A program made the translations under genes and the position numbers. The notes under the pieces were generated by a model. It saw only the letters and a list, made by a program, of their open reading frames with translations. It was not told where the DNA came from and searched no databases. 26,767 nucleotides of DNA from Flavobacteriales bacterium. GTDB taxonomy: Bacteria; Bacteroidota; Bacteroidia; Flavobacteriales_D; Sanyastnellaceae. Position 1 is the first letter of the stretch; each line of letters begins with the position of its first letter. The stretch is from assembly GCA_015663855.1 (NCBI GenBank), contig DQRJ01000172.1, positions 1 through 26,767 of the forward strand, in the 5' to 3' direction. This document shows, one piece after another, positions 15,629-22,775 of this stretch.

Positions 15629-16140
15629 TGTATTTAATTCAGAGCACGACATATAAATCGTTTCAGATCAGTTTGATTTTTTCGATTGCAGCTATTTTAT
15701 TCAGCTGCAATAAAAACTCAAACGTTCCAGAAGCGTACGTGCCTATTGAAGTATCTATAGCGCTCCAAAAAACGATGTGTTACGGAACTTGCCCGTCTTA
15801 CAACTTCGAAGTTCTTAACGATGGAAGGGCTACGTTGAGAGTGGGCCGGTTTGCTGAAGATGTTTTGGGAAGAACTTTAGACCAAGGGAATTATGAAGGC
15901 ACTGTTTCTCTCAAGGAAATTTCGAAAATCATCAAGTACGCCCAGTCCTCTGGCTATCACCTATTAGACGACAGGTACGATAACCCGATGATTATGGACA
16001 TTCCCGCTACTATATCTACCATTAGTGGAAAAACTGTATACAACAGATACGAAGGACCTGACTTAAATGATCTCTACTCAAAAATAGAAGAGCTCATGAG
16101 AAAGGTCGAGTGGAAGGCTATGCCCGACACTGAAAGATAA
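15628..16140 (+). CDS. DUF6438 domain lipoprotein
   Basis: This 170-residue protein has a lipoprotein signal: a hydrophobic stretch ending in the lipobox 'LFSC' with Cys27 as the lipidation site. The mature part matches DUF6438: 'KTMCYGTCPSYNFEVLNDGRATL' with the Cys51/Cys55 pair, then 'GNYEGTVSLKEISKIIKYAQSSGYHLLDDRYDN' and a conserved 'D-P-A-T' stretch. The family is small, secreted or lipid-anchored, and without a known function. The CYGTCP motif is its hallmark; whether the two Cys form a disulfide is not known. Its ATG overlaps the yidC stop by one base, so translation is coupled, and the S46 peptidase gene follows after 22 bp. The N-region of 15 residues before the hydrophobic core is a little long for a lipoprotein signal. 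Confidence 0.8.
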   Translation: MYLIQSTTYKSFQISLIFSIAAILFSCNKNSNVPEAYVPIEVSIALQKTMCYGTCPSYNFEVLNDGRATLRVGRFAEDVLGRTLDQGNYEGTVSLKEISKIIKYAQSSGYHLLDDRYDNPMIMDIPATISTISGKTVYNRYEGPDLNDLYSKIEELMRKVEWKAMPDTER

Positions 16141-16162
16141 AAATTAATTTAAAACCTGATAA

Positions 16163-18367
16163 ATGAAACGTATTTTATTAATCGCCATCGTCACACTTTT
16201 ATTCTCTCCTATCGCTGGAGCTCAAGAAGGAATGTGGCTAATGCACACCCTCGAAGAAATTAACGAGGCTTCTATGCAGAACTCTGGGTTCCGCTTAACC
16301 GCAGATGACATATACGACATCAACAACGCTTCTATAAAAGACGCTATACTTCGCCTTAACGGTGGAAGTTGTACTGCTGAAGTTATCTCTTCACAAGGAC
16401 TGGTCCTAACTAATCACCACTGTGCTTACGGTGCGATTCAAGGGTTTAGCTCTCCTGAAAACGACTATCTAACCGATGGCTTTTTCGCTAAGAGCAAAGA
16501 CCAAGAGATGCATATCGATGGTTTCGAAGTGAGTTTTCTTGTTAGAGTTGAAGATGTGACTTCTCGTATTCTCGCTGAGATTACAAACGACATGAGCGAA
16601 GAGGATCGCAATGCGGCTATCGACTCAGCTAAAAGAAGTTTAAGTACCGAGCTAAACGAAGCTGATACAGAAGGATACGACTACGAAGTAAACAGCTTTT
16701 ACTACGGAAACGAATTCTACATGTTCGTTTACAACACATACACAGACATCAGACTAGTAGGTGCTCCTCCAGAAAGTGTCGGGAAATACGGTGGAGACAC
16801 AGATAACTGGATGTGGCCTCGTCACACAGGAGACTTCTCTATGCTTCGTATTTATGCGGATGCGGATAACAATCCTGCTGACTACGCAGAAACGAACGTT
16901 CCTTACACACCTAAACGTCACCTGAAAATCAGCATGGAAGGTGTTGAGCAAGGAGATTTTACTATGGTAATGGGATACCCTGGGAGTACAGACCGTTTTT
17001 TAAGTAGCTGGGGAATAGAGCAAGCACTAGACCTACACAACCCTAGTGTTGTAGAGGTGCGAGACCTTAAGCTTAAGACTATGAAGAAGCACATGGATGC
17101 AGATCTAGGTGTTAGAATTCAGTACGCTGCCAAGTACGCCCAAACCGCAAACTACTGGAAGTACTACATCGGACAGTCTAAAGGTCTTCGCGCATTAGAC
17201 GTACATTCTCAGAAACAAGCAATTGAAGAGCGTTTCGCTGCCTGGGTTGCTTCTAGTCCTGAAAACGAAGCTGAATATGGTGAGGCTTTAGGTCTTATCG
17301 AAAACTTCTACAAAGCGACCGACGCAACTGCTAAAGCTGATGTTTACGCTCTTGAAGCAGGACTTATCGGATCTGACATCACTCTTTTTGCCGTGAGGTT
17401 TGGACGTTCGGCGAGCGGACTATTTGCTGATGACTCTGAGACAGTAGAAGCTACTAAAGCTAGACTTTCTGGACTATGCGACAGGTTTTTCAAAGACTAC
17501 GACATGGCTACTGACCGTGATTTATTCACGAATCTTTTGACTAAGTACCAAAACGATATTGCTGCAGAACATCTACCATCTTTCTTCGCAACAGTTGACT
17601 CTAAATTTAAAGGAAGCATCGATCGTTATGCTTCGAAAATGTACGCAAAGAGTTTCTTAATAAACGAAGCCTCTGCTCGTGATTTCATCGAAAACCCATC
17701 TGAGAAAGCACTCGAAAAAGACCTAGCTATAAGCGCTGCAATGAGCATCTTACAAGCATACTTCGGTTCGATGGAGAGCAGCGCTCAAGCTGATTTCGAT
17801 AAAGGATACAGACTATTCGTAAAGGGGCTTCGTGAAATGCAACCAAACAAAGCATTTTACCCAGACGCTAACTCTACAATGCGTTGTACATACGGTCCTG
17901 TAGGCGACTACTCTCCTGCAGACGCTGTGCAATACGACTTCGTAACAACTGCTAATGGGATACTCCAAAAAATGGACAATACAGACCCCGAGTTCTTTGT
18001 TCCAGCTCGTTTAGAGGAGTTACTAGTCGCTCGTGACTACGGTCAATACGCAGATGATAATGGTGAATTAATTATCTGTTTCCTTCACGGAACTGACATT
18101 ACTGGAGGAAACTCCGGATCTCCTGTTATGAACTCAAACGGAGACCTTATCGGTATTGCCTTTGATGGCAACTGGGAAGCAATGAGCGGCGATATCGCTT
18201 TCGAACCTGCTCTACAGCGCACTATTTCTGTTGATATCCGTTACGTTCTTTGGATCGTAGATAAATTGGCTGGTGCAACTAACATTATTGACGAGCTAGA
18301 TTTAGTTTGGGATGTGAAAACAACCACAACAACCACAGAAGAAGCTATCTCTGACCCTAAGAATTAA
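16163..18367 (+). CDS. S46 family dipeptidyl-peptidase, DPP7-like
   Basis: This 734-residue exported serine peptidase removes dipeptides from the N-terminus of peptides in the periplasm. Residues 1-20 form a signal peptide ('...SPIAGA' before 'QEGMW'). S46 signatures are present: 'TNHHCAYGAIQ' (catalytic His, H85/H86), 'GKYGGDTDNWMWPRHTGDFSM' (region of the catalytic Asp) and 'TGGNSGSPVMNSNG' (catalytic Ser651). The residue 18 positions after that Ser is Gly669 ('AFDGNWEAMSGD'); DPP7-type enzymes have Gly there and prefer hydrophobic P1 residues, whereas DPP11 has Arg for acidic P1. The length is close to that of the Porphyromonas enzymes. No CHU_C or other T9SS domain follows, only a Thr-rich tail. 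A strong terminator lies 37 bp downstream, which closes the yidC operon. Confidence 0.93.
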   Translation: MKRILLIAIVTLLFSPIAGAQEGMWLMHTLEEINEASMQNSGFRLTADDIYDINNASIKDAILRLNGGSCTAEVISSQGLVLTNHHCAYGAIQGFSSPENDYLTDGFFAKSKDQEMHIDGFEVSFLVRVEDVTSRILAEITNDMSEEDRNAAIDSAKRSLSTELNEADTEGYDYEVNSFYYGNEFYMFVYNTYTDIRLVGAPPESVGKYGGDTDNWMWPRHTGDFSMLRIYADADNNPADYAETNVPYTPKRHLKISMEGVEQGDFTMVMGYPGSTDRFLSSWGIEQALDLHNPSVVEVRDLKLKTMKKHMDADLGVRIQYAAKYAQTANYWKYYIGQSKGLRALDVHSQKQAIEERFAAWVASSPENEAEYGEALGLIENFYKATDATAKADVYALEAGLIGSDITLFAVRFGRSASGLFADDSETVEATKARLSGLCDRFFKDYDMATDRDLFTNLLTKYQNDIAAEHLPSFFATVDSKFKGSIDRYASKMYAKSFLINEASARDFIENPSEKALEKDLAISAAMSILQAYFGSMESSAQADFDKGYRLFVKGLREMQPNKAFYPDANSTMRCTYGPVGDYSPADAVQYDFVTTANGILQKMDNTDPEFFVPARLEELLVARDYGQYADDNGELIICFLHGTDITGGNSGSPVMNSNGDLIGIAFDGNWEAMSGDIAFEPALQRTISVDIRYVLWIVDKLAGATNIIDELDLVWDVKTTTTTTEEAISDPKN

Positions 18368-18404
18368 TTAGCTTTTCTGTAGAGAATTAAACCACTCTTT
18401 TAAA

Positions 18405-18440
18405 CCCCGAATAATCTCATTGATTGTTCGGGGTTTTCTT
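18405..18440 (+). terminator. Intrinsic terminator after the S46 peptidase gene
   Basis: CCCCGAA (18405-18411) pairs with TTCGGGG (18427-18433), extended by four weaker pairs (T-G, A-T, A-T, T-A) to an 11-bp stem with a 7-nt loop, followed by TTTTCTTTT. It separates the peptidase gene from trmD. Confidence 0.85.
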
Positions 18441-18455
18441 TTGTAAAAAGCATCC

Positions 18456-18463
18456 TACCTTTA
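18456..18463 (+). promoter_or_regulatory. -7 box (TACCTTTA) of trmD
   Basis: One mismatch to TAnnTTTG, 15 bp after the T-run of the upstream terminator and 4 nt before the GTG start of trmD. The nearest upstream TTG is only 12 nt from the box, shorter than the usual -33 spacing. Confidence 0.5.
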
Positions 18464-18467
18464 CATT

Positions 18468-19151
18468 GTGAGAATAGATATACTTACCGTACTACCGGGA
18501 CTACTGCAAGGACCGTTCGCAGAGAGCATTGTGAAAAGAGGAATCGACAAGGGCTTAGTCGAGGTACACTTGCACGACATTCGCGACTACACAAAGGACA
18601 AACACAAAAAAGTGGACGACACTCCTTTCGGTGGAGCTGCTGGAATGGTTCTAGCCATGCAGCCAATCCACGATGCGATTGTGGATTTGAAGTCGAAAAC
18701 GGAATACAATGAGATAATCTTTTTAACTCCTGACGGTGAAAGACTTAATCAGGGGCGCGTAAATTCACTCTCGCTTTGTGGCAACATCTTGATGATTTGT
18801 GGGCATTATAAAGGTATAGACCAAAGACTTCGCGACCATTTCGTCACCCTCGAAATATCTATAGGCGACTATGTTTTGAGCGGTGGGGAATTAGCCGCAG
18901 CAGTCTTGACCGATGCCATCGTACGCCTTGTTCCCGGTGTAATTGGCGATGAGATGAGCGCACTTACAGACTCGTTTCAAGATGGACTTTTAGCACCACC
19001 AGTTTATACTAGACCTGCAGAATATAACGGTTGGAAAGTGCCTGAAGTTCTTCTGAGTGGAGATCACAAAAAAATACAGGAGTGGGAAGAAAATGAAGCC
19101 TTAAAAAGAACAAAAGAACGTCGACCTGATTTACTTGACGGATTAAGTTAG
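18468..19151 (+). CDS. trmD: tRNA (guanine(37)-N1)-methyltransferase TrmD
   Basis: TrmD methylates N1 of G37 next to the anticodon of tRNAs reading CNN codons, using S-adenosylmethionine; this prevents frameshifting. The 227-residue protein has the SPOUT trefoil-knot signatures 'LTPDGERLNQ', 'MICGHYKGIDQR' and 'IGDYVLSGGELAA', plus the N-terminal 'MRIDILTVLPGL' and the C-terminal 'YTRPAEYNGWKVPEVLLSGDH' tRNA-binding part. The family N-terminus fixes the start at the GTG at 18468, since no ATG fits. It is followed after 72 bp by rplS, the classical trmD-rplS pairing. Confidence 0.96.
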   Translation: MRIDILTVLPGLLQGPFAESIVKRGIDKGLVEVHLHDIRDYTKDKHKKVDDTPFGGAAGMVLAMQPIHDAIVDLKSKTEYNEIIFLTPDGERLNQGRVNSLSLCGNILMICGHYKGIDQRLRDHFVTLEISIGDYVLSGGELAAAVLTDAIVRLVPGVIGDEMSALTDSFQDGLLAPPVYTRPAEYNGWKVPEVLLSGDHKKIQEWEENEALKRTKERRPDLLDGLS

Positions 19152-19181
19152 ATTTTATGCTGTTCACCTTCATTTATTTCG

Positions 19182-19189
19182 TAATATTG
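19182..19189 (+). promoter_or_regulatory. Weak candidate -7 box (TAATATTG) of rplS
   Basis: One mismatch to TAnnTTTG. Unlike other boxes here it lies 34 nt from the start codon, so rplS would have a leader of about 30 nt, room for leader-based control. No clear hairpin was seen in that leader. Confidence 0.35.
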
Positions 19190-19223
19190 CACCCCGAATT
19201 TAGACGGGTTTAAGTACAACACT

Positions 19224-19571
19224 ATGGAGCGAATTAAGGAGATTACGAATATGATGGTTGAGTCACGCGATTGGCCAGAGTTTGGTGCAGGAGACACTGT
19301 AACTGTTACTATCAAGATCACAGAGGGGAAAAAGGAGCGTCTACAGGCTTTCCAGGGAGTTGTTCTCCAACGTCGTGGACACGGAATGACTGAAACTTTC
19401 ACTATCCGCAAAATGTCTAGCGGAATCGGTGTTGAGCGTATCATCCCCGTAAATAGCCCACATATCGATAGCATTGTTGTAAATAAGCACGGTGTTGTAC
19501 GTCGCGCTAGAATATTCTACCTACGTAACCTTACAGGTAAATCTGCTCGTATTAAGGAGCGTCGTATCTAA
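19224..19571 (+). CDS. rplS: 50S ribosomal protein L19
   Basis: This 115-residue protein matches bL19 along its full length: 'FGAGDTVTVTIKITEGKKERLQAFQGVVLQRRGHGMTETFTIRKMSSGIGVERIIPVNSP' followed by 'VVRRARIFYLRNLTGKSARIKER'. L19 sits at the 30S-50S interface of the ribosome. The length is standard. It lies 72 bp after trmD and is followed 59 bp later by a strong terminator; high expression is expected. The ATG at 19224 gives the standard N-terminus. Confidence 0.97.
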   Translation: MERIKEITNMMVESRDWPEFGAGDTVTVTIKITEGKKERLQAFQGVVLQRRGHGMTETFTIRKMSSGIGVERIIPVNSPHIDSIVVNKHGVVRRARIFYLRNLTGKSARIKERRI

Positions 19572-19630
19572 GGCTACTTCGAGTTTACTCGGATTTAGTA
19601 ATCAGATATTAGTAAAGAACTTATTATATT

Positions 19631-19667
19631 AAAAAGCCGTCCCTTTTATTAGGTGACGGCTTTTTTC
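19631..19667. terminator. Bidirectional intrinsic terminator between rplS and ftcD
   Basis: AAAAAGCCGTC (19631-19641) pairs perfectly with GACGGCTTTTT (19655-19665), an 11-bp stem with a 13-nt loop and T-tracts on both strands. It serves rplS and can also stop the convergent ftcD transcript. Confidence 0.88.
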
Positions 19668-19704
19668 TTACGAGGTTAAATGGTCGGAAAAAGAAACGTC
19701 CACA

Positions 19705-19740
19705 CTTTTAGACGAGGTGACAGCGTCACCTCATTAAAAG
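19705..19740 (-). terminator. Hairpin just downstream of ftcD (possible terminator)
   Basis: GAGGTGAC (19714-19721) and GTCACCTC (19725-19732) form a perfect 8-bp stem with a 3-nt loop. An outer 6-bp helix (CTTTTA with TAAAAG) extends it across a small internal loop. It begins 13 bp past the ftcD stop. On the minus strand a T-rich run (TTTCTTTTT) follows only after 8 nt, so terminator function is uncertain. Confidence 0.45.
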
Positions 19741-19753
19741 GGCTACGTAAATC

Positions 19754-21445
19754 CTAGGAGAGTAACTCGTCGACTCGAGCTAGGATTGCCGCTTCTCGTG
19801 AGGCAGTGCTAGAAACGAGTTCGACACAGCGGGAGAGCGTAGATTTTACGAATGCTTCGTCTTTGAGGTCGGCCGTATTTACACGGGCGTTTAGGATCGC
19901 GCCAAGAACGGCGGTACGGAGACACATGGCTCCCACTCCAGCATCGGTGATGGAATTGGGATTGCCGAACTGAGCCATGGCTTCGGCGACCTCGAATGCG
20001 TCGTGAGAGATTTCGGCAACCTGCATCGGGATTTCGATAGCGTGCTTCGTCGCTGCTTGGATAGCAATAGATCGGGCGAGCTTTTGGTCGGCAGTAGATT
20101 TCGGAAGGCCGAAAGCGTTCATAATACCGTTGAATGCTGCGGTGTCAGCATCGACTAGTGCGAGGAGGCGGGAGTGATAGTCTTGGCCTTTGTCAGCCCA
20201 ATCACTAAACTCCTCCCAACGATCATCCCATCCACGCTTGTTCGCGCTCAAGTTTGCAACCATAGTTGAGAGCGCGGTGCCAAGTGCGCCGGAATATGCA
20301 GCGATGGACCCACCGCCTGGGGCAGGTGATTCAGAGGCAGTAAGATCAGAGAATTCGCGGAGGTTCTTTTCTAAAAGTGGGAACGCGCCTGCTCCTCCGA
20401 TTAGATATTCTATAATGCGCTCTTCTGGTTTGAAAGGAGCGAGATCGTCTAGGCCTAAAGATTTAACCGCGATTTTTATTTTTTCGTCTTGAGAAATCCC
20501 CGTAGAACGTTGTTGTTTGCGAAGAAAGTAGTCAGCAGCGTCAGTCATCACCTTAAGGGGAACTAGACCTACTAATTCCGAACCCGTTACTCGAATTCCT
20601 CTGTCGTGTGCTTTCGCACAAGCTTCGTCGAAAGCGATATGAGTTGGTGTGACGTTTATGTCGGTTAGGTTTAGGGAAAGCTGGGCGATACCGTATTCTT
20701 CGATATACCAACCTATTCCCTTAACGGACTTAAGGGTTCCTGGTTCGCGAACTGGCTCGCCTGAGGAATCTAGTACTGGCTTGCCCGATATTTTACCGCC
20801 TTCGCGTTTGATTCGACCTGCTTCACGTATGTCGAATGCTATAGCGTTAGCACGGCGCGAAGAAGTAGAGTTAAGGTTGATGTTATAGGCGATAAGGAAG
20901 TCGCGTGCACCGATTGCCGTTGCGCCTGTAGATTGTGCGCGAGTGTTGAATTCGCAAGGTCCGAAATCAGGTCGTGCTTCTGGACTCGAGAGCTTTTCAA
21001 GTCCTTCGTATTCACCTTTACGGCAGGTCGCGAGATTTTTACGAGCTGGAATAAGAGCGGCAGATTCGTAGTGATATCCAGGAATTCCTAGCTCTTCCCC
21101 TACCCTCTTACCTAAAGCGTGCGCGACCGTGATACAGTCGTCCATAGTGACTCCTGCAACTGGAACGAAAGGACAAACGTCAGTTGCTCCCATGCGAGGA
21201 TGCTCTCCCGAATGCTTAGACATATCAATTAATTCCGCAGCTTTCTTAATTACGAGAAACGCAGCTTCACCAACCGTTTCCGGAGGACCTACAAAAGTGA
21301 TTACTGTACGGTTAGTACTTTTTCCAGGATCGACATCGAGAAGTCGACAGCCTTCTACGGTTTCAATTACAGAAGTAACTGCGTCAATGATTTCAGGGCG
21401 ACGGCCTTCAGAAATGTTTGGTACACATTCTATGAGTCTATGCAT
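19754..21445 (-). CDS. ftcD: Bifunctional glutamate formimidoyltransferase / formimidoyltetrahydrofolate cyclodeaminase
   Basis: FTCD transfers the formimino group of N-formiminoglutamate, the product of histidine breakdown, to tetrahydrofolate and then releases ammonia to give methenyl-THF. The 563-residue protein has the N-terminal transferase subdomain (about 1-180) with 'CVPNISEGR', 'DVDPGKSTNRTVITF' and 'GEHPRMGATDVCPFVPV' holding the catalytic His82, the second transferase subdomain (about 182-300), and the cyclodeaminase domain (about 355-545) with 'SESPAPGGGSIAAYSGALG'. The length is near that of the mammalian fused enzyme, so both activities should be present. The gene lies 38 bp downstream of hutI on the same strand. 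A perfect -7 box sits 4 nt before its ATG, so it can also be transcribed on its own. Confidence 0.95.
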   Translation of the reverse strand: MHRLIECVPNISEGRRPEIIDAVTSVIETVEGCRLLDVDPGKSTNRTVITFVGPPETVGEAAFLVIKKAAELIDMSKHSGEHPRMGATDVCPFVPVAGVTMDDCITVAHALGKRVGEELGIPGYHYESAALIPARKNLATCRKGEYEGLEKLSSPEARPDFGPCEFNTRAQSTGATAIGARDFLIAYNINLNSTSSRRANAIAFDIREAGRIKREGGKISGKPVLDSSGEPVREPGTLKSVKGIGWYIEEYGIAQLSLNLTDINVTPTHIAFDEACAKAHDRGIRVTGSELVGLVPLKVMTDAADYFLRKQQRSTGISQDEKIKIAVKSLGLDDLAPFKPEERIIEYLIGGAGAFPLLEKNLREFSDLTASESPAPGGGSIAAYSGALGTALSTMVANLSANKRGWDDRWEEFSDWADKGQDYHSRLLALVDADTAAFNGIMNAFGLPKSTADQKLARSIAIQAATKHAIEIPMQVAEISHDAFEVAEAMAQFGNPNSITDAGVGAMCLRTAVLGAILNARVNTADLKDEAFVKSTLSRCVELVSSTASREAAILARVDELLS

Positions 21446-21449
21446 AAAG

Positions 21450-21457
21450 CAAAACTA
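21450..21457 (-). promoter_or_regulatory. -7 box (TAGTTTTG) of ftcD
   Basis: Perfect TAnnTTTG on the minus strand, 4 nt from the ftcD ATG, with a TTG 23 nt upstream as a possible -33 element. It implies a leaderless or nearly leaderless ftcD message. Confidence 0.5.
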
Positions 21458-21483
21458 ATATACTGAATGTGCATCTCTGACAA

Positions 21484-22749
21484 CTAAGCTATCCAAACTT
21501 CACCATTAACATACACCTTTTCAACAACTTTCTCATTCATTCTGTACGGAATCTCCTCAAGCCCCTTCATTTCGCGGGTTAGAATGAAATTAGCACGCTT
21601 ACCAGGGCTGATAGTTCCTACTTCCGAACTCAACTCCATCGCAGCGGCTCCGTTAATTGTTGCTGCAGCAATAGCTTCTAGAGGCTCTAACCCCATCTTA
21701 AGCGAACCGAGCTTCACGACCTCCGTCATATCACCGGAGGGTGCGGTACCAGGGTTTTGGTCTGTGGCAAGAGTTAGAGGAAGCCCAGCATCAATTAATT
21801 TACGGCCTGGCGTGTAAGGAAGACCTAAGAAATGTGAGCACAAAGGCAGTGCGACAGGGAAGGTCGGATGATCGTTTTTCAGGCTTGCTTTGAGCGCTTC
21901 AATATCGTCATCGCTAACGACCTCAAGATGATCTACACTGAGCGCATTTTTATTAACGCATGCATTTACTCCTCCTAGTATATTAAACTGATTAACATGT
22001 ATTTTAGACTTAATTCCTAATGCAGATGCTGCAACCATCAATCTCTCGGTATCCTCTATTGAAAAATACCCTGTTTCGCAAAAAGCGTCCACATAATCGA
22101 GAAGACCATCCGACTTAAACAAAGGGAGCATATCCTCTATTACGTGTGTTGTGTAATCTGACGAGTTTTCGAACTCTGATGGAACGGCGTGGCATCCTAG
22201 GAAAGTTGCCTTTAACGGAATGGGAGAAACCGCTTTAAGTCGCTTTATCACTCTAAGTATCTTTCGCTCGGCCTTGAGAGTTAATCCGTAGCCAGACTTT
22301 ATTTCAAGAGCACCGACACCGAGTTTAACAACGGCGAGGAGTCGATCTAAAGTCCTGTCAAACAACTCATCTTCTGGCATTTTCTGTAATGCACGTGCGG
22401 AGTTTAGAATCCCTCCTCCTTTAGCTGCTATCTCTTCATACGACAAACCCCTAAGCCTATCTAAAAATTCGCCCGATCTATCATTTGCATAAACAAGGTG
22501 CGAATGGCTGTCACACCATGAAGGAATTATATATCTACCAGTACATTTAACAACAGTTGATTTAGGCGCTCCAGCCTCAATCTTAGGGCAGGTAGACATA
22601 GGACCGGCTGCGATAATTTTACCCCCGACCACTTCAAGCCAAGCGTTTTCCATAACTGGGAACTGCTTCATTTCATCACCTGCAATAAAGCTTGGTGATT
22701 TTTCATAGTAACCAACTAAACCTTTGATGTCTTTAAAGAGTGCTCGCAT
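21484..22749 (-). CDS. hutI: Imidazolonepropionase HutI
   Basis: HutI hydrolyses 4-imidazolone-5-propanoate to N-formiminoglutamate, the third step of histidine degradation, which feeds the downstream ftcD. The 421-residue amidohydrolase has the metal motif 'CDSHSHLVYANDRSGEF', 'FLGCHAVPSEF', 'VDAFCETGYFS', 'IKSKIHVNQFN', 'SVDHLEVVSDDD' and the signature 'ATDQNPGTAPSGDM'. The terminal 'GTISPGKRANFIL' is typical of the superfamily's beta-sandwich domain. I chose the ATG at 22749; an upstream in-frame TTG at 22758 would overlap the promoter box and is unlikely. No hutH or hutU is in the window. The gene is divergent from aroC with 26 bp between the start codons. Confidence 0.94.
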   Translation of the reverse strand: MRALFKDIKGLVGYYEKSPSFIAGDEMKQFPVMENAWLEVVGGKIIAAGPMSTCPKIEAGAPKSTVVKCTGRYIIPSWCDSHSHLVYANDRSGEFLDRLRGLSYEEIAAKGGGILNSARALQKMPEDELFDRTLDRLLAVVKLGVGALEIKSGYGLTLKAERKILRVIKRLKAVSPIPLKATFLGCHAVPSEFENSSDYTTHVIEDMLPLFKSDGLLDYVDAFCETGYFSIEDTERLMVAASALGIKSKIHVNQFNILGGVNACVNKNALSVDHLEVVSDDDIEALKASLKNDHPTFPVALPLCSHFLGLPYTPGRKLIDAGLPLTLATDQNPGTAPSGDMTEVVKLGSLKMGLEPLEAIAAATINGAAAMELSSEVGTISPGKRANFILTREMKGLEEIPYRMNEKVVEKVYVNGEVWIA

Positions 22750-22754
22750 AGGCT

Positions 22755-22770
22755 GCAAGTTATACCTTGC
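22755..22770. promoter_or_regulatory. Head-to-head divergent -7 boxes of hutI and aroC
   Basis: TACCTTGC on the plus strand (22763-22770) lies 5 nt before the aroC ATG, and TAACTTGC on the minus strand (22762-22755) lies 5 nt before the hutI ATG. The boxes abut without a spacer and together form a near-perfect palindrome (TGCAAGTTATACCTTGCA, 22754-22771; only one symmetric position pair is mismatched). Both boxes are variants of TAnnTTTG. No -33 TTG was found on either side. Confidence 0.5.
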
Positions 22771-22775
22771 AACTT

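Noticed and set aside
19190..19223. Autoregulatory r-protein leader before rplS
   Set aside because: The leader is only about 30 nt and shows no convincing hairpin or known motif.
22750..22775. TTG starts extending hutI and aroC towards each other
   Set aside because: Both extensions run into the promoter boxes, and the ATG starts give the family N-termini.
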